DNA of 64,000 nt from Streptomyces canus (GTDB taxonomy: Bacteria; Actinomycetota; Actinomycetes; Streptomycetales; Streptomycetaceae), in assembly GCF_041435015.1 (NCBI RefSeq), contig NZ_CP107989.1, forward strand, positions 3,100,001 through 3,164,000. The letters run 5' to 3'. Of the stretch, positions 50,271 to 57,944 are shown piece after piece; positions within the stretch are counted from its first letter, which is position 1, and each line of letters starts with the position of its first letter. The notes under the pieces were generated by a model that worked only from the letters and a program-made list of their open reading frames with translations, did not search any database and was not told the origin of the DNA. The position numbers and the translations under genes were made by a program.

Positions 50271-52310
50271 GTGAATCAGCCTGCCGAAAACCAGCCCAAG
50301 GTCACTCTCGCGCAGTCGTCTCCCACCGTCGGTACGTTCCGGGAGCGGGACGGCGCGCTGGAGTGGAGCGGGCGCCAGGAGACCGTCCGTGTCGAGCCCT
50401 GGGGTCCGGACGCGGTCCGGGTGCGTGCCCGGCTCGGCGGGCCGATCCTCGAGGGGCTGCCGGGCGCCCTGCTCGACGAGCCGCCGGCCACCGAGAGCAC
50501 GGTCAAGATCGGTGACGGGGAAGGCCAGTTGACGGTGGGCGCACTGACGGTCCACGTCGACGCCGAGGGGCAGCTCCGCTTCCTGCGCTCGGCGGACTCC
50601 GCCGAGCTGCTCGCGGAGGCCCGCGCCCACTTCTGGTGGCCCGGCTCGCGTCTGTACACCGCGGTCGGCAACGGCCACCACCGGCTGGAGCAGCGCTTCG
50701 CCGCCTACGACGACGAGAAGCTGTACGGCCTCGGCCAGCACCAGCACGGCAAGCTGGACCAGAAGGGCCTGGTCCTCGACCTGATCCAGCGCAATGCCGA
50801 GGTGGGCATCCCGGTTCTGGCCTCCAGTCGCGGCTACACCCTCCTCTGGAACAACCCGGCGATCGGTCGCGTGGAACTCGCCCGCAACGGCACGCGCTGG
50901 GTGGCCGACTCGGCCCGCCAGATCGACTACTGGATCACCGCGGGCTCCCCGGCCGACGGTCAGCGCCGCTACAGCGGGGTGACCGGCCGGACGCCGATGC
51001 TGCCGGAGTGGGCGGCGGGGTTCTGGCAGTGCAAGCTGCGTTACCGCACCCAGGACGAACTCCTGTCCGTGGCACGGGAGTACAAGCGGCGCGGGCTTCC
51101 CCTCTCCGCGATCGTCTGTGACTTCTTCCACTGGACGCACCTCGGCGAGTGGAAGTTCGACCCGGCCGAGTGGCCCGACCCGGCGGCGATGGTCCGTGAA
51201 CTGGAGGAGATGGGCGTCAAGTTGGTGGTCAGCGTCTGGCCGTCGGTGTCGCCGCTCAGCGAGAACCACCTGGTCATGGAGCAGCGCGGCTACTTCATCG
51301 GCACCCAGTACGGCCCGATGGCGCACGCCGACTGGCCCGACAAGGGGGTCGCCTCCACCGTCCAGGTCGCCTTCTACGACGCCACGAACCCGGAGGCCCG
51401 GGAGTTCATGTGGTCGAAGGTCCGCGACAACTACCTTGCCCCGTACGGCATCACGGCCTTCTGGCTGGACGCCTGCGAGCCGGAACTCAAGCCCGGATTC
51501 CAGGAGAACCTGCGCTACTGGGCGGGGCCCGGCCTCGAGGTCGGCAACATGTACCCGGCCGAGAACTCCCGCACCTTCCACGAGGGCCTGACGGCCGCCG
51601 GCGAGGAGGTCATCACCCTCAACCGCTCGGCCTGGGCGGGCAGTCAGCGCTACGGCGCCGCCCTGTGGTCCGGTGACATCGGCACCGACTTCCCGACCCT
51701 GCGCGAGCAGATCGCCGCGGGTCTCAACACCGCGATGTCCGGCATTCCGTGGTGGAACACGGACATCGGCGGCTTCCACGGCGGCGACCCAGACGACCCG
51801 GCGTACCGCGAGGTCATGGTCCGCTGGTTCCAGTTCGGCGCCCTGTCCCCGCTCATGCGGCTGCACGGCTTCCGCGACCCGGGCATGCCGCTGGGACCGG
51901 AGATGACCGGCGGCCCCAACGAGGTGTGGTCGTACGGCAAGGAGGCCGGCGCGATCATGGAGAAGTACCTGCGCCTGCGCGAGCGGCTGAAGCCGTACGT
52001 CCTGAAGGTCATGCGCGAGGCCCACGAGGAGGGCCTGACGCCGATGCGCCCGCTGTTCCTGGAGTTCCCGGACGACCAGGCGACGTGGACGGTCGACGAC
52101 GCGTATCTCTTCGGCGCGGATCTTCTGGTCGCGCCGGTGCTCACGGCGGGCGCGACGGCCCGTACGACCTATCTCCCGGCGGGCGCGACCTGGACGGACG
52201 CGTGGACCGGTGAGACGTACGAGGGCGGCACGACGGTGACCGTCGACGCCCCGCTGGACCGCATCCCGTTGTTCCTGCGGGACGGGGCGCGGCTTCCGGT
52301 GGCCGAGTAG
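50271..52310 (+). CDS. GH31 glycosidase, alpha-xylosidase-like (679 aa)
   Basis: Order of parts: an N-terminal beta domain (~1-240, ending SGVTGRTPMLPE), then the (beta/alpha)8 barrel. The predicted nucleophile is Asp400 in AFWLDACEPELKPG and the acid/base Asp469 in ALWSGDIGTDF. WWNTDIGGFHGG and ATWTVDDAYLFGADLLVAPV are further GH31 hallmarks. There is no signal peptide, so it is cytoplasmic. In this locus alpha-xylose removal from xyloglucan oligosaccharides is the best guess; alpha-glucosidase remains possible. GTG 50271 follows AGGAG by several bases. It lies 84 bases after the regulator gene on the same strand. Confidence 0.9.
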   Translation: MNQPAENQPKVTLAQSSPTVGTFRERDGALEWSGRQETVRVEPWGPDAVRVRARLGGPILEGLPGALLDEPPATESTVKIGDGEGQLTVGALTVHVDAEGQLRFLRSADSAELLAEARAHFWWPGSRLYTAVGNGHHRLEQRFAAYDDEKLYGLGQHQHGKLDQKGLVLDLIQRNAEVGIPVLASSRGYTLLWNNPAIGRVELARNGTRWVADSARQIDYWITAGSPADGQRRYSGVTGRTPMLPEWAAGFWQCKLRYRTQDELLSVAREYKRRGLPLSAIVCDFFHWTHLGEWKFDPAEWPDPAAMVRELEEMGVKLVVSVWPSVSPLSENHLVMEQRGYFIGTQYGPMAHADWPDKGVASTVQVAFYDATNPEAREFMWSKVRDNYLAPYGITAFWLDACEPELKPGFQENLRYWAGPGLEVGNMYPAENSRTFHEGLTAAGEEVITLNRSAWAGSQRYGAALWSGDIGTDFPTLREQIAAGLNTAMSGIPWWNTDIGGFHGGDPDDPAYREVMVRWFQFGALSPLMRLHGFRDPGMPLGPEMTGGPNEVWSYGKEAGAIMEKYLRLRERLKPYVLKVMREAHEEGLTPMRPLFLEFPDDQATWTVDDAYLFGADLLVAPVLTAGATARTTYLPAGATWTDAWTGETYEGGTTVTVDAPLDRIPLFLRDGARLPVAE

Positions 52311-52318
52311 CGCTGGGG

Positions 52319-52353
52319 AAGCGGCCGGTCCCACGGGGGTGGGCCGGCCGCTT
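52319..52353. terminator. Bidirectional hairpin between GH31 and chorismate mutase genes
   Basis: AAGCGGCCGGTCCCAC (52319-52334) pairs with GTGGGCCGGCCGCTT (52339-52353) with one bulged base. It sits 8 and 13 bases past the two convergent stops. Confidence 0.8.
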
Positions 52354-52366
52354 CGTCGTGTGGGAG

Positions 52367-52987
52367 TCAGCTTCCGCAGACCGAGTGCAGAGCACGCACC
52401 AGGGCCCTGGTGTGCAGGGCGTCGAGGTGATCCTCGTGGTGGACCTGGAGGCCGGCCAGCGCCAGCTCGGGACGGCAGGTGAGCGCGCCGCGGTCGTCGG
52501 CGGTGGTGGCGAGGGCCTCGACCAGTGCGCTGGTCACACGGTTGATCTCCTGCCGTACGACGCTCAGGTCCGGCTTGGTCGTCGGCGCCTCGTCGGGGTG
52601 GTCGGTCCACCGCTGGAACAGACCGCGCTGGACGATCTTGTTCGCCTCGATCTGGTCGCGGAAGATCACTCGGATCTCGTCCGGGTCGGCGCCGAGCTGC
52701 TGGGCCTGGGCGGCGACGTTGTCGAGGACCTGTTGTTCGCGGGCGGGGTCGTCGATGGGGCTGTCGGTGCCCCACTTGGCGGCGGCGACCAGGTCGGCGG
52801 TGGCCAGGCGTTCGGCGGCGAGTTCGACGACGGGATGCAGGGCGGAGAGGGAGGGGGCGGCGGCGTGGGGCGCCGCGGCCGTCCCGGAGACGGGAACCGC
52901 GACCGCGGAACCCGTCGCGGTGAGAACGACGGCCGCGGTCGCGGTCACGGCGATCAGGGCACGTCGGAGGGGGGTGGTGGTACGCAT
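52367..52987 (-). CDS. Secreted chorismate mutase, AroQ-gamma type (206 aa)
   Basis: A cleavable Sec signal (TPLRRALIAVTATAAVVL ... AVA) precedes an AroQ-type all-helical domain: ERLATADLVAAAKWGTDSPI, VLDNVAAQAQQLGADPDEIR, FRDQIEANKIVQRGLFQRW. Several residues match the exported chorismate mutase of mycobacteria (Lys and Arg in AAKWGTD, RDQIEANK). It rearranges chorismate to prephenate outside the cytoplasm, a known but unexplained activity. ATG 52987 (MRTTTPLRRALI) is preferred to 52999. It lies 35 bases past the GH12 gene on the same strand. Confidence 0.88.
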   Translation of the reverse strand: MRTTTPLRRALIAVTATAAVVLTATGSAVAVPVSGTAAAPHAAAPSLSALHPVVELAAERLATADLVAAAKWGTDSPIDDPAREQQVLDNVAAQAQQLGADPDEIRVIFRDQIEANKIVQRGLFQRWTDHPDEAPTTKPDLSVVRQEINRVTSALVEALATTADDRGALTCRPELALAGLQVHHEDHLDALHTRALVRALHSVCGS

Positions 52988-53022
52988 GCCCCCATCCAAC
53001 CCGACGCTGCCCCACGATCAGG

Positions 53023-53736
53023 TCAACTGCTGCTTACGGTCAGGTTGTTCGCGGTGAAGTTGAGGCCACCGGACGAGCTGGTGATCTCGAAGCCGAACTG
53101 GACGTCACCGATGGTCTCGTTGCCGAACCAGCCCTTGGTGTCCTTGATCCACTTCAGGATCGGGAGGACGTCGACCGTGCCCGAGGTCGAGTTCGAGGTG
53201 CGCACGAAGGAGAACACCTGGTTCGACCCGTTGGTGCCCTTGTACACGGTCCAGGTGTGGCCGCCGAGCGTCACGTTGCCCTGCGAGCTGCCGATCGGGC
53301 CGACGGCTCCGGTCTTGTTGACCCAGAGCATGATCTCGTACTTGTGGTTGGTGTCCCAGATGTCATACGACGTGTTGTACGCGCCGGACGACGGGACCGA
53401 GACGTTGTAGCTGCTGGAGAGCGAACCCAGCGAGGTGATCGACTTGTTGATCACCTTCTTGGAGTTGGGGTAGGACTTGATGCCGCCGGTGTTGGGGTGG
53501 TTGGCGTTGACGCCCCAGTTGGTGCCGGAGTTGGCCCAGATGCACTGGCTGCCGGCGCCGGAGCCCCAGATGTTGTTGTAGAGCGTGTAGCCGTTCAGGC
53601 TCGTGTTGCCGTACTGATCGCAGGTGTTCCAGACGGCGGCGGACGCGGGGGCCGAGGCGAGTCCGACGGTGGCGCCGATGGCCATCGCCGGGGCCAGCAC
53701 CGCCATGGTGATCTTGCGCAGGGTGCTCTTTGCCAT
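53023..53736 (-). CDS. Secreted GH12 endoglucanase/xyloglucanase (237 aa)
   Basis: A Sec signal (KITMAVLAPAMAIGATVGLA ... ASA) and a single GH12 beta-jelly-roll domain with no carbohydrate-binding module. The predicted nucleophile is Glu134 (KYEIMLWVNK) and the acid/base Glu217 (FGFEITSSSGG). A disulfide is likely between Cys39 and Cys65. GH12 enzymes cleave beta-1,4-glucan, including xyloglucan. ATG 53736 (MAKSTLRKITMAV) has GAAAGGGA upstream. Neighbours GH74, GH42 and GH95 favour xyloglucan. Confidence 0.92.
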   Translation of the reverse strand: MAKSTLRKITMAVLAPAMAIGATVGLASAPASAAVWNTCDQYGNTSLNGYTLYNNIWGSGAGSQCIWANSGTNWGVNANHPNTGGIKSYPNSKKVINKSITSLGSLSSSYNVSVPSSGAYNTSYDIWDTNHKYEIMLWVNKTGAVGPIGSSQGNVTLGGHTWTVYKGTNGSNQVFSFVRTSNSTSGTVDVLPILKWIKDTKGWFGNETIGDVQFGFEITSSSGGLNFTANNLTVSSS

Positions 53737-53775
53737 GGTGTCCCTTTCCATGGGTGGGGGGAAATGCGGGGGTGG

Positions 53776-55965
53776 TTACCACGCCTCCAGACGAAGGACG
53801 TGGTCTTCTCCGGCGACGAGGTCGAGCGGCTCGGTGCCGGAGGAAGTCCGGAGTTCGACGCGGTGGGTGCGGGTGGGGCGCAGCACCGCGGTCGCTTCGG
53901 TGGGGCTCCAGGTGAGGTCGAGTGCGGCCCCGAACCTGGTGCGGATGCCCCGTAGTTCACCTCGGGGGCAGGTGGTCGGAACCGCCGGGAGCAGCACCAG
54001 CCGGTCCGGTGTCGACTGCACGAGCATTTCGACGAGGACGGCGGGCAGGGTGTGGGCGGCGTCCGCGTTGTAGACGTGCCGGTTCGGGTAGTGCGCGCTC
54101 ATCAGCGAGGCGTGGAAGAAGTCGCCCCCCAGGACCTGGCCGAGGGCGTGCGCGACCCGTTCCGCGTCGCGCAGCCGGGCCGCGACGAGGGCGTGGTGGA
54201 GATGGCCGTGGGCCGAGTCGTTCTCGGAGCCGCGGAGTTCGAGGGCGCGGTGGGCGGCCCCGGCGAGGTCGGGGGTGTCGTAGGGGGTGATCTCGTCGAG
54301 TGGCCAGACACCGTAGAGGTGGCTGAGGTGGCGGTGGTCGTAGGTGTCGTCGAGGCCGGGCCACGCCCATTCGGCGAGGGCGCCGTCGGCGTTGACCCGG
54401 TGGGGAGGGAGCCGGTAGGCGAGGGCGCGCCAGGCCTCCGTCTTCTCGGGGTGGTAGGCGGCGGCCGTGAGCAGGGCGTGCCGGGCGGCCGAGAGGTCCA
54501 TGGCCGCGTTGATCGCGCCCCAACTGGCGTTCGCGGGACGGTTCTCGGGCGAGTAGGAGGGGACGACGACGAGATGGCCGTCGGCGTCGGTGCGGGTGAG
54601 GAAGTCCTCGTAGAACAGGGCGACTTCGGCGAGCGCACGGGCGGTGCGCGGGTCCTGTTCGCCGCGGGTCTCGTCGTGGTCGACGAGGGGCTTGAGCAGC
54701 CAGTCGGCACCCGCGGTCCACAGGTGCAGCGGGTACTCGCGGTTGAAGTGGTACGTCAGCCCGGACTCGCCGTCGGAGTGCGGCGGGGCCACGGCACCCC
54801 GGGTGCCGAAGATCTCGCGGGCGTTGTCCTGCCAGTCGGACAGCTGACGGTGGATCAGGGAGGCGAGGGCTTCGGTGACTTCGGGAAGGTCAGCGCTCGC
54901 TGCCGACGCGGTCTGGAGGTTGACATTGGCGTCGTTGGTGAACGCTCCCGACCATGCGGTGTCCCAGTCGCCGGTCCACAGACCGTTGAGGCGGGGTGGG
55001 AAGAGGCCGCTGGAGGAGAGCAGGTGGTAGCGGCCGGCGGCGAAGAGGCGTTCCAGGAGGGCGGGACTGTCGGAACGCTCCAGCAACTCCGAGCCCGGCA
55101 GCGCGCGTTCGGCGGGGTCGGCGGCGAGGTCGAGGGTGACGCGTTCGTAGGCGGTGCGGTGGGACTCGGTGTGGCGGGCCAGGAGGCCGTCGTAGGGATC
55201 CTGCCGGTCGGGCAGCAGCTCGCGCAGGGCGCGGGCCTCGGCGAGCGCGTCCGGATCGTCGGTGTGCCGCAGGACGCGGGTCAGCAGGAGGACGGAGTCC
55301 GCGCCGGTGACGCGGAGCCCGGGGGGCGTGAGTGTCGTACGGCCGCCCGTGACCACGACGAGGGTCACGCCGGTGTAGGCGCGGTCGCTGCCGGGGTAGC
55401 GGGCGCGCAGGGTGAGCAGGGCTCCCTCGGGGGTGAGCACGGCGCCGTGGCCGACGGCGAGGCCGTGCGGGGCGTTCGGGAGCCGGTGGTCGAGGGAGAT
55501 GTCCAGGTCGGGAGTGGTGGCCTGGTGGACGACGACGTCGTCGGCACGGGAGACGAAGACGCGGCTGAGGCGGCCGTCGTACTCCGTCCGTGCGACGCCG
55601 GTGGTGAAGTCGACGGAGCGGCGGTAGCCGGAGTCTTCGGCGGACGCGGTCCGCCGCAGCCGGATCGCGAAGGCCGGGTGGAAGGGCTGTACCCACTGGA
55701 GCTCGCGCCGGTCGGTGAAGCTCTCGGCCGCGTGGAGGTCGCCGGAGAGCAACCGGTCCTGGAGCGCGGGGAGTCCGGCGGCGAGCCGGGGCGGGCGGGC
55801 GTGTTCGGCGCCGTTGGGGCGGACGAGGGTGTGGTGGGTGACGACGACCCGCTCGTCGGTCGGATCGCCGAAGAGGAGAGCGCCGTGGTGGCCGTTGCCG
55901 CTGAGGAAGCCGTCCTCCCAGCGCGCGGCCGGTTCGCGTTCCCAGGTGCCGTGGACGAGGTTCAT
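53776..55965 (-). CDS. GH95-family glycoside hydrolase, divergent (729 aa)
   Basis: GH95 landmarks: FTNDANVNLQT (the NxN pair of the active site), VVPSYSPENRPANASWG (SPEN with the catalytic Glu) and YDHRHLSHLYGVWP. The segment after NVNLQ normally reads MNYWPA but here is TASAAS, and the C-terminal IDGNFG-type motif is replaced by YNADAAHTL. There is no signal peptide, so it acts inside the cell, probably as alpha-L-fucosidase or alpha-L-galactosidase on imported oligosaccharides. Start ATG 55965 overlaps the GH42 stop (ATGA). Confidence 0.85.
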   Translation of the reverse strand: MNLVHGTWEREPAARWEDGFLSGNGHHGALLFGDPTDERVVVTHHTLVRPNGAEHARPPRLAAGLPALQDRLLSGDLHAAESFTDRRELQWVQPFHPAFAIRLRRTASAEDSGYRRSVDFTTGVARTEYDGRLSRVFVSRADDVVVHQATTPDLDISLDHRLPNAPHGLAVGHGAVLTPEGALLTLRARYPGSDRAYTGVTLVVVTGGRTTLTPPGLRVTGADSVLLLTRVLRHTDDPDALAEARALRELLPDRQDPYDGLLARHTESHRTAYERVTLDLAADPAERALPGSELLERSDSPALLERLFAAGRYHLLSSSGLFPPRLNGLWTGDWDTAWSGAFTNDANVNLQTASAASADLPEVTEALASLIHRQLSDWQDNAREIFGTRGAVAPPHSDGESGLTYHFNREYPLHLWTAGADWLLKPLVDHDETRGEQDPRTARALAEVALFYEDFLTRTDADGHLVVVPSYSPENRPANASWGAINAAMDLSAARHALLTAAAYHPEKTEAWRALAYRLPPHRVNADGALAEWAWPGLDDTYDHRHLSHLYGVWPLDEITPYDTPDLAGAAHRALELRGSENDSAHGHLHHALVAARLRDAERVAHALGQVLGGDFFHASLMSAHYPNRHVYNADAAHTLPAVLVEMLVQSTPDRLVLLPAVPTTCPRGELRGIRTRFGAALDLTWSPTEATAVLRPTRTHRVELRTSSGTEPLDLVAGEDHVLRLEAW

Positions 55966-57944
55966 GGGCGCAGTACCGCCACACCGTAACGTTCCAGGGT
56001 GAGTTGGTTCGTGACGGCCGTTCCGGTCAGCAGGTCGTGGTGGGTGCCCGGCACCCGGACCGTCACCGGCTCGCGGCCGTGGTGGAGCAGGAAGAGCAGG
56101 TCACCGCGGCGGACGGCCTCGACCTGGTCGGGCAGTCCGTCGAGGACCGGTCGCACGCCCGCTCCCGTGGCGATCCCGGCGAGGAGCTCGCGCAGGGCGC
56201 CCGGCTCGGGAAGCGTCGAGAGGTACCAGGCGCGGCCCCTGCGCAGCACGGCGGGCAGCCCGTCGAGCTCACCGCCCTTGTACGAGGCCTCTGTTGTGGC
56301 GTCCTCGGACTTGTCGATCTCCTCCGACCACAGGGTGCCGCGGAAGTCGTCGCATTCCGCGTACTCCCCCGCGTCCAGCGGCCACCACTCGTGCAGGGTG
56401 CGGATGCCGAACAGGTCGCGCAGCCGGGCGTCCATGCCTCCGGGGCGCACCCGGTCGTCCTCGTCGGCGACGCCGGTGAGGAATCCGGAGACGAGGGTGC
56501 CGCCCTGGTGGACGTAGCCGAGGAGGTTGTCGATCGCCGCGTCGGTGAGGGCGTACAGCTGGGGGACGACGACCACCTTGTAGGCGGTGAGGTCGTGTTC
56601 GGGGTGAGCGAAGTCGGTGGTGAGGTGGGCTTGCCAGAGCGCGCGGTGCCAGGCCTTGAGGACGTCGGGGTAGTCGGCCTCGCTGGAGAGGCGGCCGTCC
56701 TGGGCGCCGGCCCACCAGGCATGCCAGTCGTGCAGGACAGCGATGTCGTGGGCGGTGTGACATCCCGTCACCTGCGCTGAGATCGCGGCCAGTTCGGCTC
56801 CGAGCCGCTTGACCTCCTGATAGGTGCGTCCCTCCTCCCCCGCGTGGCTGACCATGCCGGAGTGGAACTTCTCCGCGCCTTGCCGGGACTGGCGCCACTG
56901 GAAGAAGCAGACGGCGTCGGCCCCGCGGGCGACGGCCTGGAGGGACCAGAGGCGGTTCAGCCCACGGGGCTTGGGGTGGTTCACGCCCCGCCAGTTGACC
57001 GGTCCGGCGGCCTGCTCCATGAGCATCCACGGCCCACGGGCCTGCGAGCGGGTCATGTCCTGGACGAGAGCGCCCTGTTGAGCCCCGAGAGGATCACGGG
57101 GGTCCGGATAGAGGTCGACGGAGACGACGTCCTCCTCCTCGGCCCAGCGCCAGGCGTCCTGGCCGACCCACAGGGGCATGAAGTTGCTGGTCACCGGGGT
57201 GTTCGGGGTGGCCCGGCGGACGATGTCCCGCTCGGCGAGGTAGCACTCGAGGAGCATGTCGGAGGTGAACCGCTTGAAGTCCAGCACCTGGCTGGGGTTC
57301 TTCATGTAGTGGGCGTGGCGAGGCGTGTGGATCTCGGCCCAGTCGCCGTAGCCCTGGCTCCAGAAGGCGGTTCCCCAGGCGGAGTTGAGGGCGTCGAGGG
57401 AGCCGTAGCGTTGCCGCAGCCAGGTGCGGAAGCGGGCGGCGGCCTCGTCGCTCCAGTCGTAGGTGCAGTACTCGTTGTTGATGTGCCACATCGTGAGGGC
57501 CGGGTGGCCGCCGTAGCGGGCGGCGAGGTCCTCGCTGATGGCGGCGGCGTAACGGCGGTAGGTGGCGCTGGAGTGCGAGAAGTGCTGGCGCCCGCCCCAG
57601 TACTCGGTGCGGCCGTCCTCGGTGACGGGCAGGGTGTCGGGGTGCAGGTGGCCCATCCACGGCGGTGGCGAGGAGGTGGGGGTGGCGAGGACGACCCCGA
57701 TGCCGTTGTCGTGCATGAGGTCCATCAGCCGGTCCAGCCAGCCGAAGTCCCGCTCCCCCGGCCGGGGTTCGAGCCTGGCCCAGGAGAAGACCCCGACGGT
57801 GACGGAGTTGACGCCGGCGGCCCTCATCAGCCGGACGTCCTCCGGCCAGGTCTCCTCGGGCCACTGCTCGGGGTTGTAGTCGCCGCCGTAGAGGATGCGG
57901 CCGCGGGTGGCGTCGCCCAGGTGCGGCCTCCTTTCCACGGCCAT
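55962..57944 (-). CDS. GH42 beta-galactosidase (660 aa)
   Basis: GH42 pattern: ILYGGDYNPEQWPEETWPED at the N-terminus, acid/base Glu158 in MWHINNEYCTYDWS and nucleophile Glu310 in PWMLMEQAAGPVNW. The C-terminal domains end with TQLTLERYGVAVL-type strands. There is no signal peptide, so it is intracellular. It should remove beta-galactose from xyloglucan side chains. The ATG at 57944 overlaps the GH74 stop (TGATG). The far longer frame in this phase is a shadow of the GH74 gene. Confidence 0.93.
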   Translation of the reverse strand: MAVERRPHLGDATRGRILYGGDYNPEQWPEETWPEDVRLMRAAGVNSVTVGVFSWARLEPRPGERDFGWLDRLMDLMHDNGIGVVLATPTSSPPPWMGHLHPDTLPVTEDGRTEYWGGRQHFSHSSATYRRYAAAISEDLAARYGGHPALTMWHINNEYCTYDWSDEAAARFRTWLRQRYGSLDALNSAWGTAFWSQGYGDWAEIHTPRHAHYMKNPSQVLDFKRFTSDMLLECYLAERDIVRRATPNTPVTSNFMPLWVGQDAWRWAEEEDVVSVDLYPDPRDPLGAQQGALVQDMTRSQARGPWMLMEQAAGPVNWRGVNHPKPRGLNRLWSLQAVARGADAVCFFQWRQSRQGAEKFHSGMVSHAGEEGRTYQEVKRLGAELAAISAQVTGCHTAHDIAVLHDWHAWWAGAQDGRLSSEADYPDVLKAWHRALWQAHLTTDFAHPEHDLTAYKVVVVPQLYALTDAAIDNLLGYVHQGGTLVSGFLTGVADEDDRVRPGGMDARLRDLFGIRTLHEWWPLDAGEYAECDDFRGTLWSEEIDKSEDATTEASYKGGELDGLPAVLRRGRAWYLSTLPEPGALRELLAGIATGAGVRPVLDGLPDQVEAVRRGDLLFLLHHGREPVTVRVPGTHHDLLTGTAVTNQLTLERYGVAVLRP

